Positions 10,600-21,657 of a stretch of 64,000 nt of DNA are shown here, in pieces. The DNA comes from Scleroderma bovista (Eukaryota; Basidiomycota; Agaricomycetes; Boletales; Sclerodermataceae). Position 1 is the stretch's first letter. The number at the start of each line of letters is the position of its first letter. Made by a program: the position numbers and the translations under genes. Location: assembly GCA_037178675.1 (NCBI GenBank), contig JAYMGJ010000453.1, forward strand, positions 1-64,000. The letters run 5' to 3'. The notes under the pieces are model-generated. The model saw only the letters and a list, made by a program, of their open reading frames with translations. It had not been told where the DNA came from and did not search any database.

Positions 10600-11170
10600 A
10601 GTGGGTCTGTAACGGTCTAACTTTTTATCTTATCTAATCTACGATTAGATGACATCTTATCTTATCATACCATAGTATCTTATCTAGTGCACCTTATCTG
10701 TAGGTCTGTCTAGACTACAGCCTCGTGCTGTACATGCTGTATCCCTTGATGTCATTAGCATAGCCTTACCACAGGATGGCAGCTGTGCTCACTGCCTCGT
10801 ACAGCATACAGCCTCATGGATAGCCTCGCACAGGACACGTGTAGTGTAGTATATATACTGCTGCAATCCAGCACCCAGAGGCTCTCCATTCGAGCTCTCT
10901 TTGGGTTTTCGCTCTAAGACACTTGGTTCCTATTTCCTCCTCAGAGTCTCGACGTGTGGTAGTTCTTTGGGTTGTTTGCCCTTAGGGTTGTCTCAGGGTC
11001 ATTGGACATGTACATTTGCCTGTAAAGGTGGGACTAGCTGACACTGGCCGATGCTTGCAAAACTGGGCCAGGCTGATGTTTTCTATTATTGCAAATCTGG
11101 TACAGGCCTCCCGGGCGAATATCACCCTCGTCTGGCCGTCTAATATGGGACAAGGTAGGTGCATTATGTG
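10600..11170 (+). repeat. LTR-like, promoter-like segment left of Copia copy 2
   Basis: Starting at 10608 with TGTAACGG, the sequence has repeated 'tatcttatc' blocks, a strong TATA-like 'gtatatatactgctg' at about 10850 and a pyrimidine-rich stretch after it. This layout resembles a plus-oriented LTR. No matching right end or second copy is visible in the window. It abuts the truncated Copia copy directly. Confidence 0.3.
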
Positions 11171-13457
11171 CCTCAGGAGCCTCAAGTTCCTCGCGCTTTG
11201 GATCGTCATCCTGCGCTTGGGGATGTGGGTAGCCATGGTCGTGTTCCACATCATCATCACTGTCGGTATCATCAGGGGGATTCCCTGGTCGATCAGTGGC
11301 TGGTTTCAGATTTGCCCTTCTGAAAGGGTTCTCAAGAGGTTCGTGCCTGTTTTTGGGGCAGCAAGGGAAATGACGCTCGTCAAAGATGGCGTGGGCAGCG
11401 GTAAACACTGCATTGGTGGAGCGCATAAATATGAAATTGTGCTCATTGCCAGGGGCAACACCGATGTAAGTCATTAGCTCCAACTTGGGAGCCATCTTAT
11501 TTTCTCTAGCCGAGGCTGGGAGGTAGACAAAGGCTCCACAGCCAAATACACGGAGGTGGTCAATGTTAGGCATCTCCCCCTTAAGCATTTCATGGGGGGT
11601 GCGCCATCGCAGGCGAGCTACCGGAGTACGGTTGTAAATGTGGGTTGCGTGAGCGAACGCAAATTCCCACCAGGAGTCAGGAATGCAGGCTTGATGCCGC
11701 ATAGACTCAGCTTTATCCATGAGAGTGCGCCCTAAACGCTCAGCGTGGCCATTCTGCATGGGAGTTCTTGGAGCACTTTGGTATATTTTAATTCCTTTTT
11801 CAAGGAGTGCTCGATCAAACAGATCGGATTTATATTCTCCGCCAGCATCGGACATCCATCCAACGACGTGCGTATTATGTTGGACACGCACCATTTCGAG
11901 GAAATCTTTGGCAGCCATAATCGCTGCAGCTTTGGAGTGAAGAGGCATAGTCCAGGCATGGGAAGTATAGTTGTCATAAAAGGTGATATCATATTTAAAC
12001 TTCCGGTACGACGTAACCGGGAAGGATTTCAGGTCAGAGTGCACCAGCTCGAAAGGCTTGGAAGCACGTCTTTCATTCTCTGGGAAAGCTCGATTGGGCA
12101 TCTTGCCAAAAGCACATCCAGGGCAAACACAATCCTCAGTAGGAAAGTGGATCTCCGGGAAGCGCTGCGTATGTTTTTGCGCACGTCGGAGTACTTCCTT
12201 CGAGGGGTGCCCGAATCTCTGGTGCATAATGTCATAATCAACTTTGCTCACGGAGGCGATGTAATTAGATCTAATTATCGGGATAGATCTAATCCCAAAA
12301 ATGATGTTGCGATCGTCTTCTGGGTCTGGCCCAAACCATAGGCGTTCAGCTTTATGAATGAGGCTAATGCCTCGCTTATCACCAGTGACTTTATAGTTAC
12401 GCTGGAGCATCTCGCCCATAGAAATAAGGCGTGCAGTAGCGCCTGGCATATGGAGCACTTGGGTGAGTGTGATGACTTTCTCATCCCCAGAGTTGTGGTC
12501 TAGGCACCAGAGTAATACCGTGCCAATGCCAGCAATTAGTGCTACACCATTTGCGGTTTTGGCATAGTGTGCTCGTTTTAGCGCATTGTAGGAGGCAAAA
12601 TCGCCTATGTCACTGGTAAAGTGGCGTGATGCGCCAGAGTCTAGGAGCCAGAAGGCACCAGATAATTCACTATCGTCGACCATTTTTCCCTTACAACTAG
12701 CACAGCGTGCATTTGTTTCATGTGAACACGAACAGATATATGCATTTCTCGAGATACGACATGACATATTGTAGTGACTACTCGCTATATACAGTGACGG
12801 TGTATAGCGCACATGTAAAGGGAGCGTGTCAGTGTCGATCAGCATGCATGCAGAAGGTACTTGCCTGAAGAGGCTGGCCTCCGCACCCATCACCATCGAC
12901 GTCGCATTGTAGCGGTCGAGGACCATCATGTCGATTTTGTCGAATTCGTCATCGGTGAAAGGCTCGTGGGTGAAGGGTTCATCATCCCCAAGGGAGATGG
13001 CATCCTCCTCATACATCGTGATGCGCTCCTCAAGACGAGGGCACTTCAACGAGGAGGGACCGGCCTTCGGCTGGTCCAGGTTCGCACTTGCCATTGACAC
13101 AACTTGGTCGAGGGTGCGGATGGTTTGGCAGGAGGGCTCTACCCCCAGACGGTGTGCCAAGTCGAAGGCCTTGATAGTATTTTCAAAAGCGGGGGGGCCG
13201 TAGTTGGTAGCACCGGGGGTGTGAGCCAGGGCGCGAGGGTCGACAGTGGGTTCTGGTCCATCGTAGTGGACGTATGTGGCAAAGGCTACCTGTTGGGCGT
13301 TCTCGCGGCGAGCGCGAGCCTTCTTGCCGCCATGGCGTGTGTGGCCTCCCTGTCCTTAGGCAGGAGCATTTCCGCTTGTACTGCTGTTGGACCCACCTTG
13401 CTGCTGCTGCTGCCTCTGGGGCTGCTGCTGCTGCTGGGCGAATTTGGGGTCAGCCGG
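11171..13457 (-). pseudogene. Copia copy 2 gag (3' part), protease and integrase
   Basis: The frame contains the protease motif LLDSGASRHFT, the HHCC zinc site (HQRFGHP to CVCPGC), the integrase core with VHSDLKSF, WMSDAGGEY and GHAERLGRT, and the start of the acidic linker. It then reads out of the element at 11171 into 45 unrelated codons ending at 11034. It spans without a shift the position where copy 1 is frameshifted. The 5' end is closed by a TAA at 13356-13358 (Gln in copy 1), so the longest clean frame starts internally near 13160. Confidence 0.9.
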
Positions 13458-13520
13458 TGTAGAGACGCATGCGTCTCTAGGTGCACATATACCGATCAGG
13501 ATTCACCCGAACTTGCTCAT

Positions 13521-14150
13521 GCTACTCAGCACAGCCACCCGCACCCAACCCGCACGAGAGCTCTCCAATGCGCAGCTTGGTACACCCAATAGGGTCCTGT
13601 GAAGGTCCCGCATGAGTAGCTATTCCCTATCTCTTCCTGCGAGCATCGCGATCACTCGGAATAGCTTCGGGTCTGTTTGGACTAGTCCGCGCTACTCAGC
13701 ACAGCCACCCGCACCCAACCCGCACGAGAGCTCTCCGGTGCGCAGCTTGGTACACCCAATAGGGTCCTGCAAAGGTCCTGCATGAGTAGCTATTCCCTGT
13801 CTCTTCCTGCGAGCGTCGTGATCACTCGGAATAGCTTCGGGTCTGTTTGAACTAGTCCACGCTACTCAGCACAGCCACCCACACCCAACCCGCATGAGAG
13901 CTCTCCAATGCGCAGCTTGGTACACCCATTAGGGTCCTGCGAAGGTCCCACATGAGTAGCTATTCCCTATCTCTTCCTGCGAGCGTCGCGATCACTCAGA
14001 ATAGCTTCGGGTCTGTTTGAACTAGTCCACGCTACTCAGCACAGCCACCCGCACCCTACCCGCACGAGAGCTCTCCAATGCACAGCTTGGTACACCCGAT
14101 AGGGCCCTGCGAAGGTCCTGCATGCGTAGCTCATCCCTATCCCTTCCTGA
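13521..14150. repeat. 170-bp tandem repeat, about 3.6 copies
   Basis: Copies start with 'gctactcagcacagccaccc' at 13521, 13691, 13861 and 14031, exactly 170 bp apart. They are highly similar and lie inside the LTR-like insertion. Confidence 0.93.
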
Positions 14151-14174
14151 CTGTCTCAGTCACTTGGAGTAGCA

Positions 14175-14475
14175 TTGAGTCGCACTACTACATCGCATCG
14201 GGTCGCGCTACATCGCATCGGGTCACACTACATCGCATCGGGTCGCACTGCATTGTGTCGGGTCACTCTCCTGCGTAGGGTCTCACTGCATAGGGTCGCA
14301 TTGCATCGGGTCGCATTGCATCGGGTCGCATTGCATCGGGTCGCATTGCATCGGGTCGCATTGCATCGGGTCATGTTGCATCGGGTTGGGTCACTCTCCT
14401 GCATAGGGTCTCACTGCATAGGGCCGCATCGCGCTGCATAGGGTCGCATCGCACTGCATAGGGTCGCACTACATA
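14175..14475. repeat. 15-bp minisatellite 'catcgggtcgcattg'
   Basis: About 20 units of roughly 15 bp, including nine nearly perfect consecutive copies around 14285-14380. It is also within the LTR-like insertion. The 88-codon frame through it is a repeat artefact. Confidence 0.93.
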
Positions 14476-15081
14476 GGGTTTGCTCTCCACTTCTCTTCCT
14501 GTCACTTTAGCTTCTGCCTTTGTGTCCCTCAGCCTTTCCCCTCGCTTTAGCGTCCCTGACAGCTGTCATTATGTTAGTATTACGTTCCCTCTTAGCACTG
14601 TCATCCTCTCTCCTTCTCTTCAGGTCGCTTGTACCCTTCCCCCTGGATTAGGCTTCAGTATATAGCCCTAGTCCTCACAAAAATAAGAAGTTTCTTTTCC
14701 GCCCCCGTCTGAGTGTCTAAGTGCGAGTTCTGTCGTTTCCGGTGTTTCTCTGTCGTTTCTCTCGTGTCCTGCCGCTCTCTCTTTGTTTTCTGACGACCCT
14801 AGATGACCCTATTCGGCACTCCAACGATTTCCGGTGGATCCCGCTATTCCCAGCTCTCCCTAGCGCGTGTCTACACACGCTAGGCAACCTCCCTACTCCC
14901 TAGTTGCGCACTCCCTGCGCATTTTCGCTGCGCTCCTCACCCCTACTCTGCTCTCTCTCAACTCCCGGAACCTCCGAGTGCGCTCCTGCGCTCTATTCTC
15001 CTTAGCTCCCTTAGTCAAGCCAGACCAGGTCTCCTTGGGCGGACACCCATTTTTGCGCCTTCAAGGGACTCACCCCCTACA

Positions 15082-15721
15082 CCGGCTTGCGCTTTACAGC
15101 GCTAAGCTTGTTTGCCTGGGGGCCCTTACCACCAGCACAGGAAGAGGCACCTTTCTGCTTGAATGAGAGCGTGGTGGCCTTGACGATCCCATCAGGCTTC
15201 AGATTCTTGATCTCGTCCAGCGACATTTGGCTGAGAATTTGAGCTACGACCTCCATAGTGGGAGGGAGCTTGCACAGGATGATCATTGCCTGCACGGGGG
15301 CAGGGAACTCGAAGCCGGTGTCCTTCAGATAAGCAAAGTGGCTAAGCACTTTGGTGATAGCTGGAGTGGGATGGGAGCCAGCGGGGATGGTAGTCGACAG
15401 GAGCTTGCTAAGCTCAGCGTAGGCAGAGCCGATACTGGGGGTGCCGAAGTTCTTCTTCAGGTGGTCCCAGACTTCCTTAACACTGTCGAGATTTGAGACG
15501 GCGACTTGGATAGAGGGGGTGAGGCGCAAGGTGATGTTACTGAGCGCTCTCTCGGTGTTGTCGTCCCACTCCTTTCGGTCATCGTGACCATCAGCGGGTT
15601 GCGTCGTCGAATAAACGTACCATTGGCCTTGTGCCCAAAGGTAGGCCTGCATAGAGGTGTGCCACTGCTGCCAGTTGGAGCCAGTGAACACGGGGACCAT
15701 CTTGTTGAGAGCGCTAGACAT
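15082..15721 (-). pseudogene. Copia copy 2 gag (5' part)
   Basis: The gag start (ATG at 15721, equivalent to 5269 in copy 1) and about 210 codons of the UBN2-like gag region, for example FTGSNWQQWHTSMQAYL and the conserved Cys/Leu-rich block CKLPPTMEVVAQIL. Continuity with the remainder of gag at 13457 is broken by the nested insertion. Confidence 0.88.
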
Positions 15722-16090
15722 GGTGATATTCTGTTGGGAGTCAACGGAGTCAGCAAGTGAATGCGACAACGGACAAGCAAGAAAAGAAGAAACACCTGAG
15801 TGCTAGTGAAAGCACTTCTGTCAACAGCTAACTCATGACTAGGTGATGCCAGCGCAAGTCGTCAACAATGTTCACCATGGTCGGCGCAAGTCATCGACGA
15901 ACTTTGCCTGGGGCAATACAGGTGCTCAACTAGGAGCTCACTGTCTGGCGCAAGTCATCGACCGACTTCGCCTTGTGGCTGTGCAGGGGCTCAGCTAGGA
16001 GCTCACTGTGGTCCACAGTGTCAAGCTAGTTAAAGCGATGCTCAGGGAGCTGGAGTGCTGCCTGGTGCATTGCTGCACACAGTGCGCTCA

Positions 16091-16104
16091 CAGGGCTCAT
16101 AACC
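16091..16104 (-). other. Copia copy 2 primer-binding site
   Basis: The same CAGGGCTCATAACC 14-mer as at 5639-5652, beside the 5' LTR. It matches the tRNA-iMet anticodon arm. Confidence 0.75.
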
Positions 16105-16392
16105 AGTTGAAGCAATACCTATATACGTAGAGGAACTGCTACTCCAACTCACCTGTTGGGTGGAGTGCACAACCAGAGATGGTAGCGGTAGCTGGTCAAG
16201 AGCTGTTATATTATATAAGCGATGAACACTGTTTATATACAAGAAACATTGTGACGTGTGACTGTGACGCGTGACGTGTGACATGTAACATCTACTCTAA
16301 AGAGGACTATTACTAAGTCTATACTAATATGGGTCGCTGTCTTGTGTGCACTTCATCAACGGTTTACGCCGGGTGCACGTGCGACTTCAACA
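16105..16392 (-). repeat. 5' LTR of Copia copy 2
   Basis: 288 bp, homologous to both LTRs of copy 1 but with about ten differences, several of them CpG-to-TpG changes ('cttcatcaacgg' for 'cttcgtcgacgg'). Its first base is A instead of T (AGTTGAAG). It is older or more mutated than copy 1. Confidence 0.92.
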
Positions 16393-16750
16393 AGGAAGCG
16401 CGACCATGGGGTTTTAGAGGAGTAGAGAAGAGAGTAGAGTGTGGTCTAGGGTAAAAATATGTGACGGTTGACCAGTAGTTTGTACTATGGACAATGGCAC
16501 ACGAAGATCTTATGCTTGAGTTACCAGACCAAATTCTGATATTGAGAAAAGACCGAAGGGAACATTTACAACGGGAGCGACTATTTATATGGTACTACGG
16601 GAGGATACGGAGTAGAGATATTGGATGGCGACATATGTCTAATATATGTATGACACTCGGCTGACTGTGATGGCCTAAATGGTTCAGCCGTCACAAAGTG
16701 CCACTTCGCGGAGTCACTTCACGTTGCATCGAGGCGACTTCACTTCGATG
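16393..16750. other. Intergenic sequence
   Basis: I see no gene or repeat. Confidence 0.4.
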
Positions 16751-16751
16751 G

Positions 16752-17150
16752 CTAGTGAAGCTGACAGGACCTCAGACTTTGTCTGTGCTCTTGATTTGTT
16801 TCAGCGCCCAGGTACGTGGTGTCAGAGCGAGACTGCACAAGGTGATAAAACTCAGAAGTCTGTTCAAACATAGCGAAGTTCAGTGACGGCGTGAATGGAA
16901 GGCTCTGATGAAACCGAATTTTGCAGATCTGAGTCTCACGGTGGTTCGTCCCACTGTAGTAAAAGCCGACGGGACAAACGTCTGAGTGGTAAGTTGGGGA
17001 AGCTGGAATAGTGTTGCCGTCAAACTGTCTCTTCGTTTGGAGATAACGCAGTGCCCTGTTGCATGGTCCCTTCCCAGACACTCCTGATCCAAAACCTATG
17101 GTCTGTCCAGATGGATGTACATAGTGCGTATATACACGCCACTTGTCCAC
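16752..17150 (-). pseudogene. Gene fragment with a paralogue at 31326-31806
   Basis: Minus-strand frames here share with 31624-31806 the blocks LPQLT-TFVPS and IRAFH, and in a second frame D(V/I)CPVG, RET and HQS(L/I)P. A pyrimidine-plus-AG acceptor-like site ('cttaccactcag') lies at the same place in both. I do not recognise the family. It may be the last exons of a small gene or a relic of one. Nothing upstream gives a convincing start. Confidence 0.35.
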
Positions 17151-18217
17151 TTGTCAACGCAGCCTGATTATCCATATGCCACTAGTGACTCTTCGTACAG
17201 ATCGCACACACAGCAGCCGGGCATAACAGCGCTCTGCGAGGCCGAGCCTCAACACTCGGAACTAGATGATCAAGTGCTCACCATCGGCTGCAGGTGGCGC
17301 TGCTTCTATGGGTACAACAAACCCTGCAATACCCTACGTTCGCACATTCCTAGCGCATCGTGCGCGTACTGGAACTCCATTGTGCTTGTGGAGTCTTGTA
17401 GGTAAGTGAGCGAGCATGTTTTGTTCCGGGTCGACAATACAACATCCTTCTGTCAGGTTATCTCCGTGTGAACGTGAGGTGGGCAACAAAAAGAGTGGTT
17501 GAGTGCTGTGAGTAACATGCATATCTTCAGTACATATGATATACATGCAAGAATTCATAGACGGACGGCCAAATCAACCAGCTGACAAAAAAACGGCACT
17601 TCACAACTCTACCTCGTCCACACCATTAGCTCTCGCTTGGTGACCCTGCGTTTCACCTCACCACTCCCCCACCACAGAGCCAGCGCCTTCATTTCGGTGT
17701 CAAACAAATGGCTTTGCAATATTGTACCAATGTGTGGTGCTTGGGCCAGGCCTGCGAGAGTCGGGGGGACATTGTATGACCCTTGTGATGAGATATTTGT
17801 TAGTGAGTCGAGTAGAAAAGGAAACCAATAATGATTTAAAGTCGTCGTTACTCAGAAGCGACAGGCCAAGTGGTTTGTATAATTCGATGGAACAACCAAG
17901 ATAGTGATATGCCCTCACGACGTCGCTCTCTCTCTGGTGCCGACCCTTTTCTGATATTTTGTGCTGTCTTGGGATGATGTTCGCTGTTGAAGAAAGAGAC
18001 TCCATCCACGAGTAGCTCACAGCCATGCTGCTTACTCGGACAATGGCGTATCATGAGACCCCACCAGTCACGGTCGGGATCGTCTGTTCCCTGTGTAAAT
18101 AGTGACCAATGAGATAGTAATGTGCGTGCACAAAAAAGAATCACTAACATCAACATTGAAGCCATTCATTCACCTGATGCAATAATGAATCTGGGATTCT
18201 GAAATACCTCAAGCTTA
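17151..18217. other. Intergenic sequence left of the DNA transposon
   Basis: Two minus-strand frames of about 105 codons overlap at 17700-18165, without recognisable domains or a convincing exon structure. I call no gene. Confidence 0.35.
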
Positions 18218-18336
18218 CAGCTGTGTGCGAAAACCTTGTCAATACCCAAATATTTTGTGAGCCGCGTCGTGAGGTGTGCCCAAAAAGGAAATCAATCAGC
18301 TACAGGCTACCTGCCACTACCGTGTGCTGTCGTTCA
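18218..18336 (+). repeat. Left terminal inverted repeat (119 bp)
   Basis: Reverse complement of 21658-21776 with a single visible mismatch (cactac versus cgctac). Begins at the TA duplication 18216-18217. Confidence 0.95.
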
Positions 18337-18354
18337 ACCTTGACGATTCATATC

Positions 18355-19480
18355 ATGCCCTACCACCATATCAGCCATGATCTCAAAGAATGTGCACTTT
18401 GTCTTTGGGACTCAGGATGGGATCTCGAGGATCTCTGCCTTGCTCTTGGCGTTTCCTCTCGCAGTTGCTACCGCTGGAGACAAATATTGGAAGAACATGG
18501 TTCTGTCAATCGACCACCTTCCCCACTGAGAGGGCGTGCCCGAACGATAACAAGAGCTCTTTTGACTGCCATGCAAGATATGTTTTCCAAGGATCCCGAC
18601 CTCTACCTTGATGAAATTTGTACTTGGCTCACAGTGGAACACGACATTTTCATCAGCACTTCATCACTCTCTCGTACACTCAATAGTGTTGGCTTGTCTC
18701 GCAAAATTCTACAGAAACTTGCATCAGAACGAAATGAAGCATGTCGTGGAGAATTCCAGGACTATCTGCGGGACAACTTTATCAGTGATGGCTCTGAATT
18801 TGTTGTCATTGATGAAACGAGCAAAAATGAACGGACCTATGCCTGACGTTATGGACGTGCACCCCATGGAAAACGTGCCCAGCTCAGGGATGTCTTTGTT
18901 CGAGGCACCCGATATTTGTTATGTGCTGCATTGACCACTGAAGGCTATATTGCCTCTCATGTCATCGAGGGGTCCTACGACGCACAGCAATTCTACGATT
19001 TCATTGCAGAGGAAGTTGTACGTGATTTGCACATAATTGATAACAGTGCATATACCTTGTTCAGTTGCCACAGATGAATGCTTTCCCAGCAGAACGATCT
19101 GTCCTTATCCTTGACAACTGTCATATCCACCACAATGACGCTCTAGTTGACCTTGTGGAAAATTCCAGTACGTATCAGCATACTTTCTGATGGACTAACC
19201 GCCATGCAACGCATGCAGGGTGTATTATCAAGTACCTCCCTCCTTACTCACCGGATCTCACGCCAATAGAAGAATCATTCAGCTGTCGTATGCTTTGTAC
19301 TTGCTTGATCTTGATGTCTGACTATGCTGACATCATACAGTCAAGGCGCACTTACGGCGTCATGCAGCTGAGATACGTATTGACGAAGAACCTATCCTTG
19401 CACTGATGGAAGCTACAAGCTGCATAACTGCTGAAAAAGCTTACAGTTGGCTCAAACATGCAGGTTACATTTTTGAGTAG
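18355..19480 (+). pseudogene. Tc1/mariner-type transposase with one in-frame stop
   Basis: This encodes the DDE transposase that binds the terminal repeats, cuts the element out and joins it at TA. The N-terminal helix-turn-helix is visible (LCLALGVSSRSCYRWRQIL). Catalytic residues lie in FVVIDETSKNERT (first Asp), LILDNCHIHH (second Asp) and SPDLTPIEESFS (Glu). The frame is broken by a TGA at 18844-18846, where the family has Arg (CGA to TGA fits a C-to-T change at CpG). Three introns restore the rest in frame: about 19017-19063 (GTACGT...TTCAG), 19171-19218 (GTACGT...GCAG) and 19287-19333 (GTCGTA...ACAG). The C-terminus ends SWLKHAGYIFE. Probably inactive unless the stop is read through. 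Confidence 0.85.
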
Positions 19481-19631
19481 TCAGGCTGTACTATACATCA
19501 TACACATTGTTCATGCCAATGCAAAGGATACCAGACGTTCGTACAAGAACTGTGGGATGGTGTGAAGAAATCACAGTGAGAAGTGTCAATGCAGTAACAA
19601 GAAATGATCAGGTCCATCAGCTCTGTGAAAG

Positions 19632-21611
19632 TCACACCCAAGTATTTGTCTTCATGGCCTTGCAAAACTTTCTATGCACCACTAGGAATGCCTCCCAGCC
19701 AAGCCTCGTGAAACCACCAATCTCCCTCCATTCTCGCTCTTCCAAATGTTCGACTGCACAATTTCCTGGACGGTACTCCAACAAAAGAAGCTTATCTTGA
19801 TCACTTTGGGAGATATGGTACTTGGCACAGAACTCTGCAACCGTGACCTTGTTGGATGTTGTGGACCCAGGCGACGATGAAATAGATGCAGTCCGAGGTG
19901 GGTATTGAAAGGTGCCGTGGCCTGGAAAAGTGGGGAAGGGAGGCGGGTAAGGATTATGAGGCATCTGGGGATTGAACTGTGCGTGTGGCACATAGATCCC
20001 TGGGTAAATTTGATTCAACCCAGGGAAGAGCATAGGGTTTGGAGGAGCACTTGGACCGAGGTGGCCAGGTGCATGGACACTGTCATTGTCACTGGAGTTT
20101 GGGCCAGTTGGCTTCGGCTGTGGAGCGTGATGAGGAACTTTAAACTTAGTCTTCTCTGCGAAATGTGCTGAGACTGGGGGAGCTGTAACACCACACCGTC
20201 CTGAAACCTAAAAGCAAAAGGTTCCAAACCCATAAAAATGCTCCGAGTTCTGCACTTACGATGCTTGCTGCCCAAAATTTGATTCGGACTTGAGAGAGCT
20301 CGAAGTATGCATCAGTCCGCTTGTTGTGCCAAACCTGCTTGTCTGGGAACAGCGGACATCCTCCCACTGGGTAAATACGTTCAATCTCAGCCTGTGCATC
20401 TTTGACCTTCTGAACCATATTGTCCTGCCATCGTAGTAACAGGTATGAATTGACAATGGATTTGATAGGGTAAACACACGAGTTTGGCCTTACTTCCAGA
20501 AGGTTCTTCGTCAACCTCTTTATCAAAATCAAATGGTTCGTTGACATGGTCCGGGGCGCCAGTGTCCCAATCCTATGTACAACATGTTGTTTAGTCAATA
20601 GTACACAATGAAACATGCATACCTCGTCATCCTTGTTTGGTTTAGGTGTGTATAACCAAACTACAACATTTTCTTGTCGCCGTCTTGCATTGACTGCATC
20701 AACGAGTGCTTCATAGCCTGCTTCATCAGCAACCTTCTTGTGAGGCGCACCCTGTGCTTGGTTCTCGAACTTCCACTCCAACTTGGAAATAGGAAGCATC
20801 GAGAGTCGACAAGGCAATGCCACAGCAGCACGAGACATGAAGGAAGCAAAAGGATCGGTCGTCTTGCACTTGAAGGGGCCTTTCGAAACCACATTGATCG
20901 TCGATACCTTGGCAGACTTTTTGTTCGACTTTCGTGGCTCTGTTGAGCTTGACCAGACTTGAACATAGACGGTGAACAGCCTGGGCTCGTCTTTGGCTTC
21001 TTCAGTGGATTCATTGTCCTCGTCTGGGCTGACACATCGTTTCTTGAGTTTCTTGAGAGCTTTCTTCATCCTTCGATTCTTCTTCACTGGGGAATCATCG
21101 GTCAAGGTATCTTCAATGTCAACGCGTGACTTCTTGTATGGTCTGGATGGGGGTGTGCTGGGCTCTGACTGCAGTGCATCATATTCTGGTTCCTCACGCT
21201 TGCGAGCCGTGGAGGAACTAAATGAGGACAAATCCGTATTGATAAACATGACTGCACGAGTTACAGATTAGCCATAAAACATGGCCAACATACTTGAGAC
21301 TCACACGAAGATTCATTTTTGGATTGCTGAGGATGCTCTTCGATCTCGACATCAGAGGCACGCATATAGCCTTGTTCCTCCTGATCAGAGTCAGCGGTAA
21401 GGTCGATTTTATCAGTCACTGAGGCCTGATGAATCTCTTCATGTGGCTTGGCACTGCTGGCTTGCAGCTGCGGGGATCCCACAGAACGGCTGAGTGGGCT
21501 GAGGGCCAGCTGTTTGTCAACACAGTCGTCAACAGGTGTCTGAGGAAGAGCTGGGCGTCCCGGGATGGTTATAGTAACTTTCTTAGGGGCCTTTCGCTGC
21601 TTCTTGGCCAT
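19632..21611 (-). CDS. Second transposon gene, Agaricomycete family of unknown function
   Basis: The start is ATG at 21611 (MAKKQRKAPKKVTITIPG). A disordered Ser/Glu/Lys-rich N-terminus with a likely nuclear signal (KKNRRMKKALKKLKKR) leads into a globular core with TVYVQVW, KGPFKCKTTDPFASF, LEWKFENQ, YPVGGCPLFPDKQVWHN and ELSQVRIKFWA. A Pro-rich linker follows, then a helical C-terminal block (VTVAEFCAKYHIS, LEEREWREIGGFTRLGWEAF) ending TNTWV. Introns of 50-56 nt join the exons in frame (about 21311-21260, 20637-20588, 20267-20212). One further junction between 20510 and 20400 needs an uncertain intron or is damaged. From memory this is a family expanded in mushroom genomes without known function. 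Its place inside the inverted repeats suggests a role in transposition or regulation, but that is inference. Confidence 0.65.
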
Positions 21612-21657
21612 TGCTGGTTGTCTGGACCGTTCACTGACAGAATGGTAAGGCAGGAGC

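Larger units (their letters stand above)
13458..15081. mobile_element. Nested 1.6-kb solo-LTR-like insertion with CCGG target duplication
   Basis: Comparison with copy 1 (4610-4640) shows an insertion beginning TGTAGAG and ending CCCCTACA, with terminal TGTAG/CTACA inverted pairs. CCGG at 13454-13457 is duplicated at 15082-15085. TG...CA ends and a short target duplication are LTR hallmarks. No coding frame is present, so this is best read as a solo LTR of an unrelated family or a non-autonomous LTR element. Internally it holds a 170-bp tandem repeat, a 15-bp repeat array and a pyrimidine-rich right half with 'cagtatatagccctag' at about 14655. Confidence 0.65.
11171..16392 (-). mobile_element. 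Copia copy 2, truncated and split by a nested insertion
   Basis: Same family as the element at 6-5940. Homology begins abruptly near 11171 (equivalent to about 2352 in copy 1) and runs through integrase, protease, gag, leader and 5' LTR to 16392. RT, RNase H and the 3' LTR are missing, so the copy cannot move alone. A 1624-bp insertion (13458-15081) divides gag. A TAA at 13356-13358 replaces a Gln codon of gag. Confidence 0.93.

Noticed and set aside
13104..13592. Plus-strand frames inside the Copia copies (also 4037-4690)
   Set aside because: Antisense shadows of gag on the GC-rich strand; gag homology is on the minus strand.
17700..18165. Minus-strand gene left of the DNA transposon, perhaps disrupted by it
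   Set aside because: Joining it to sequence right of the transposon gives no recognisable protein.
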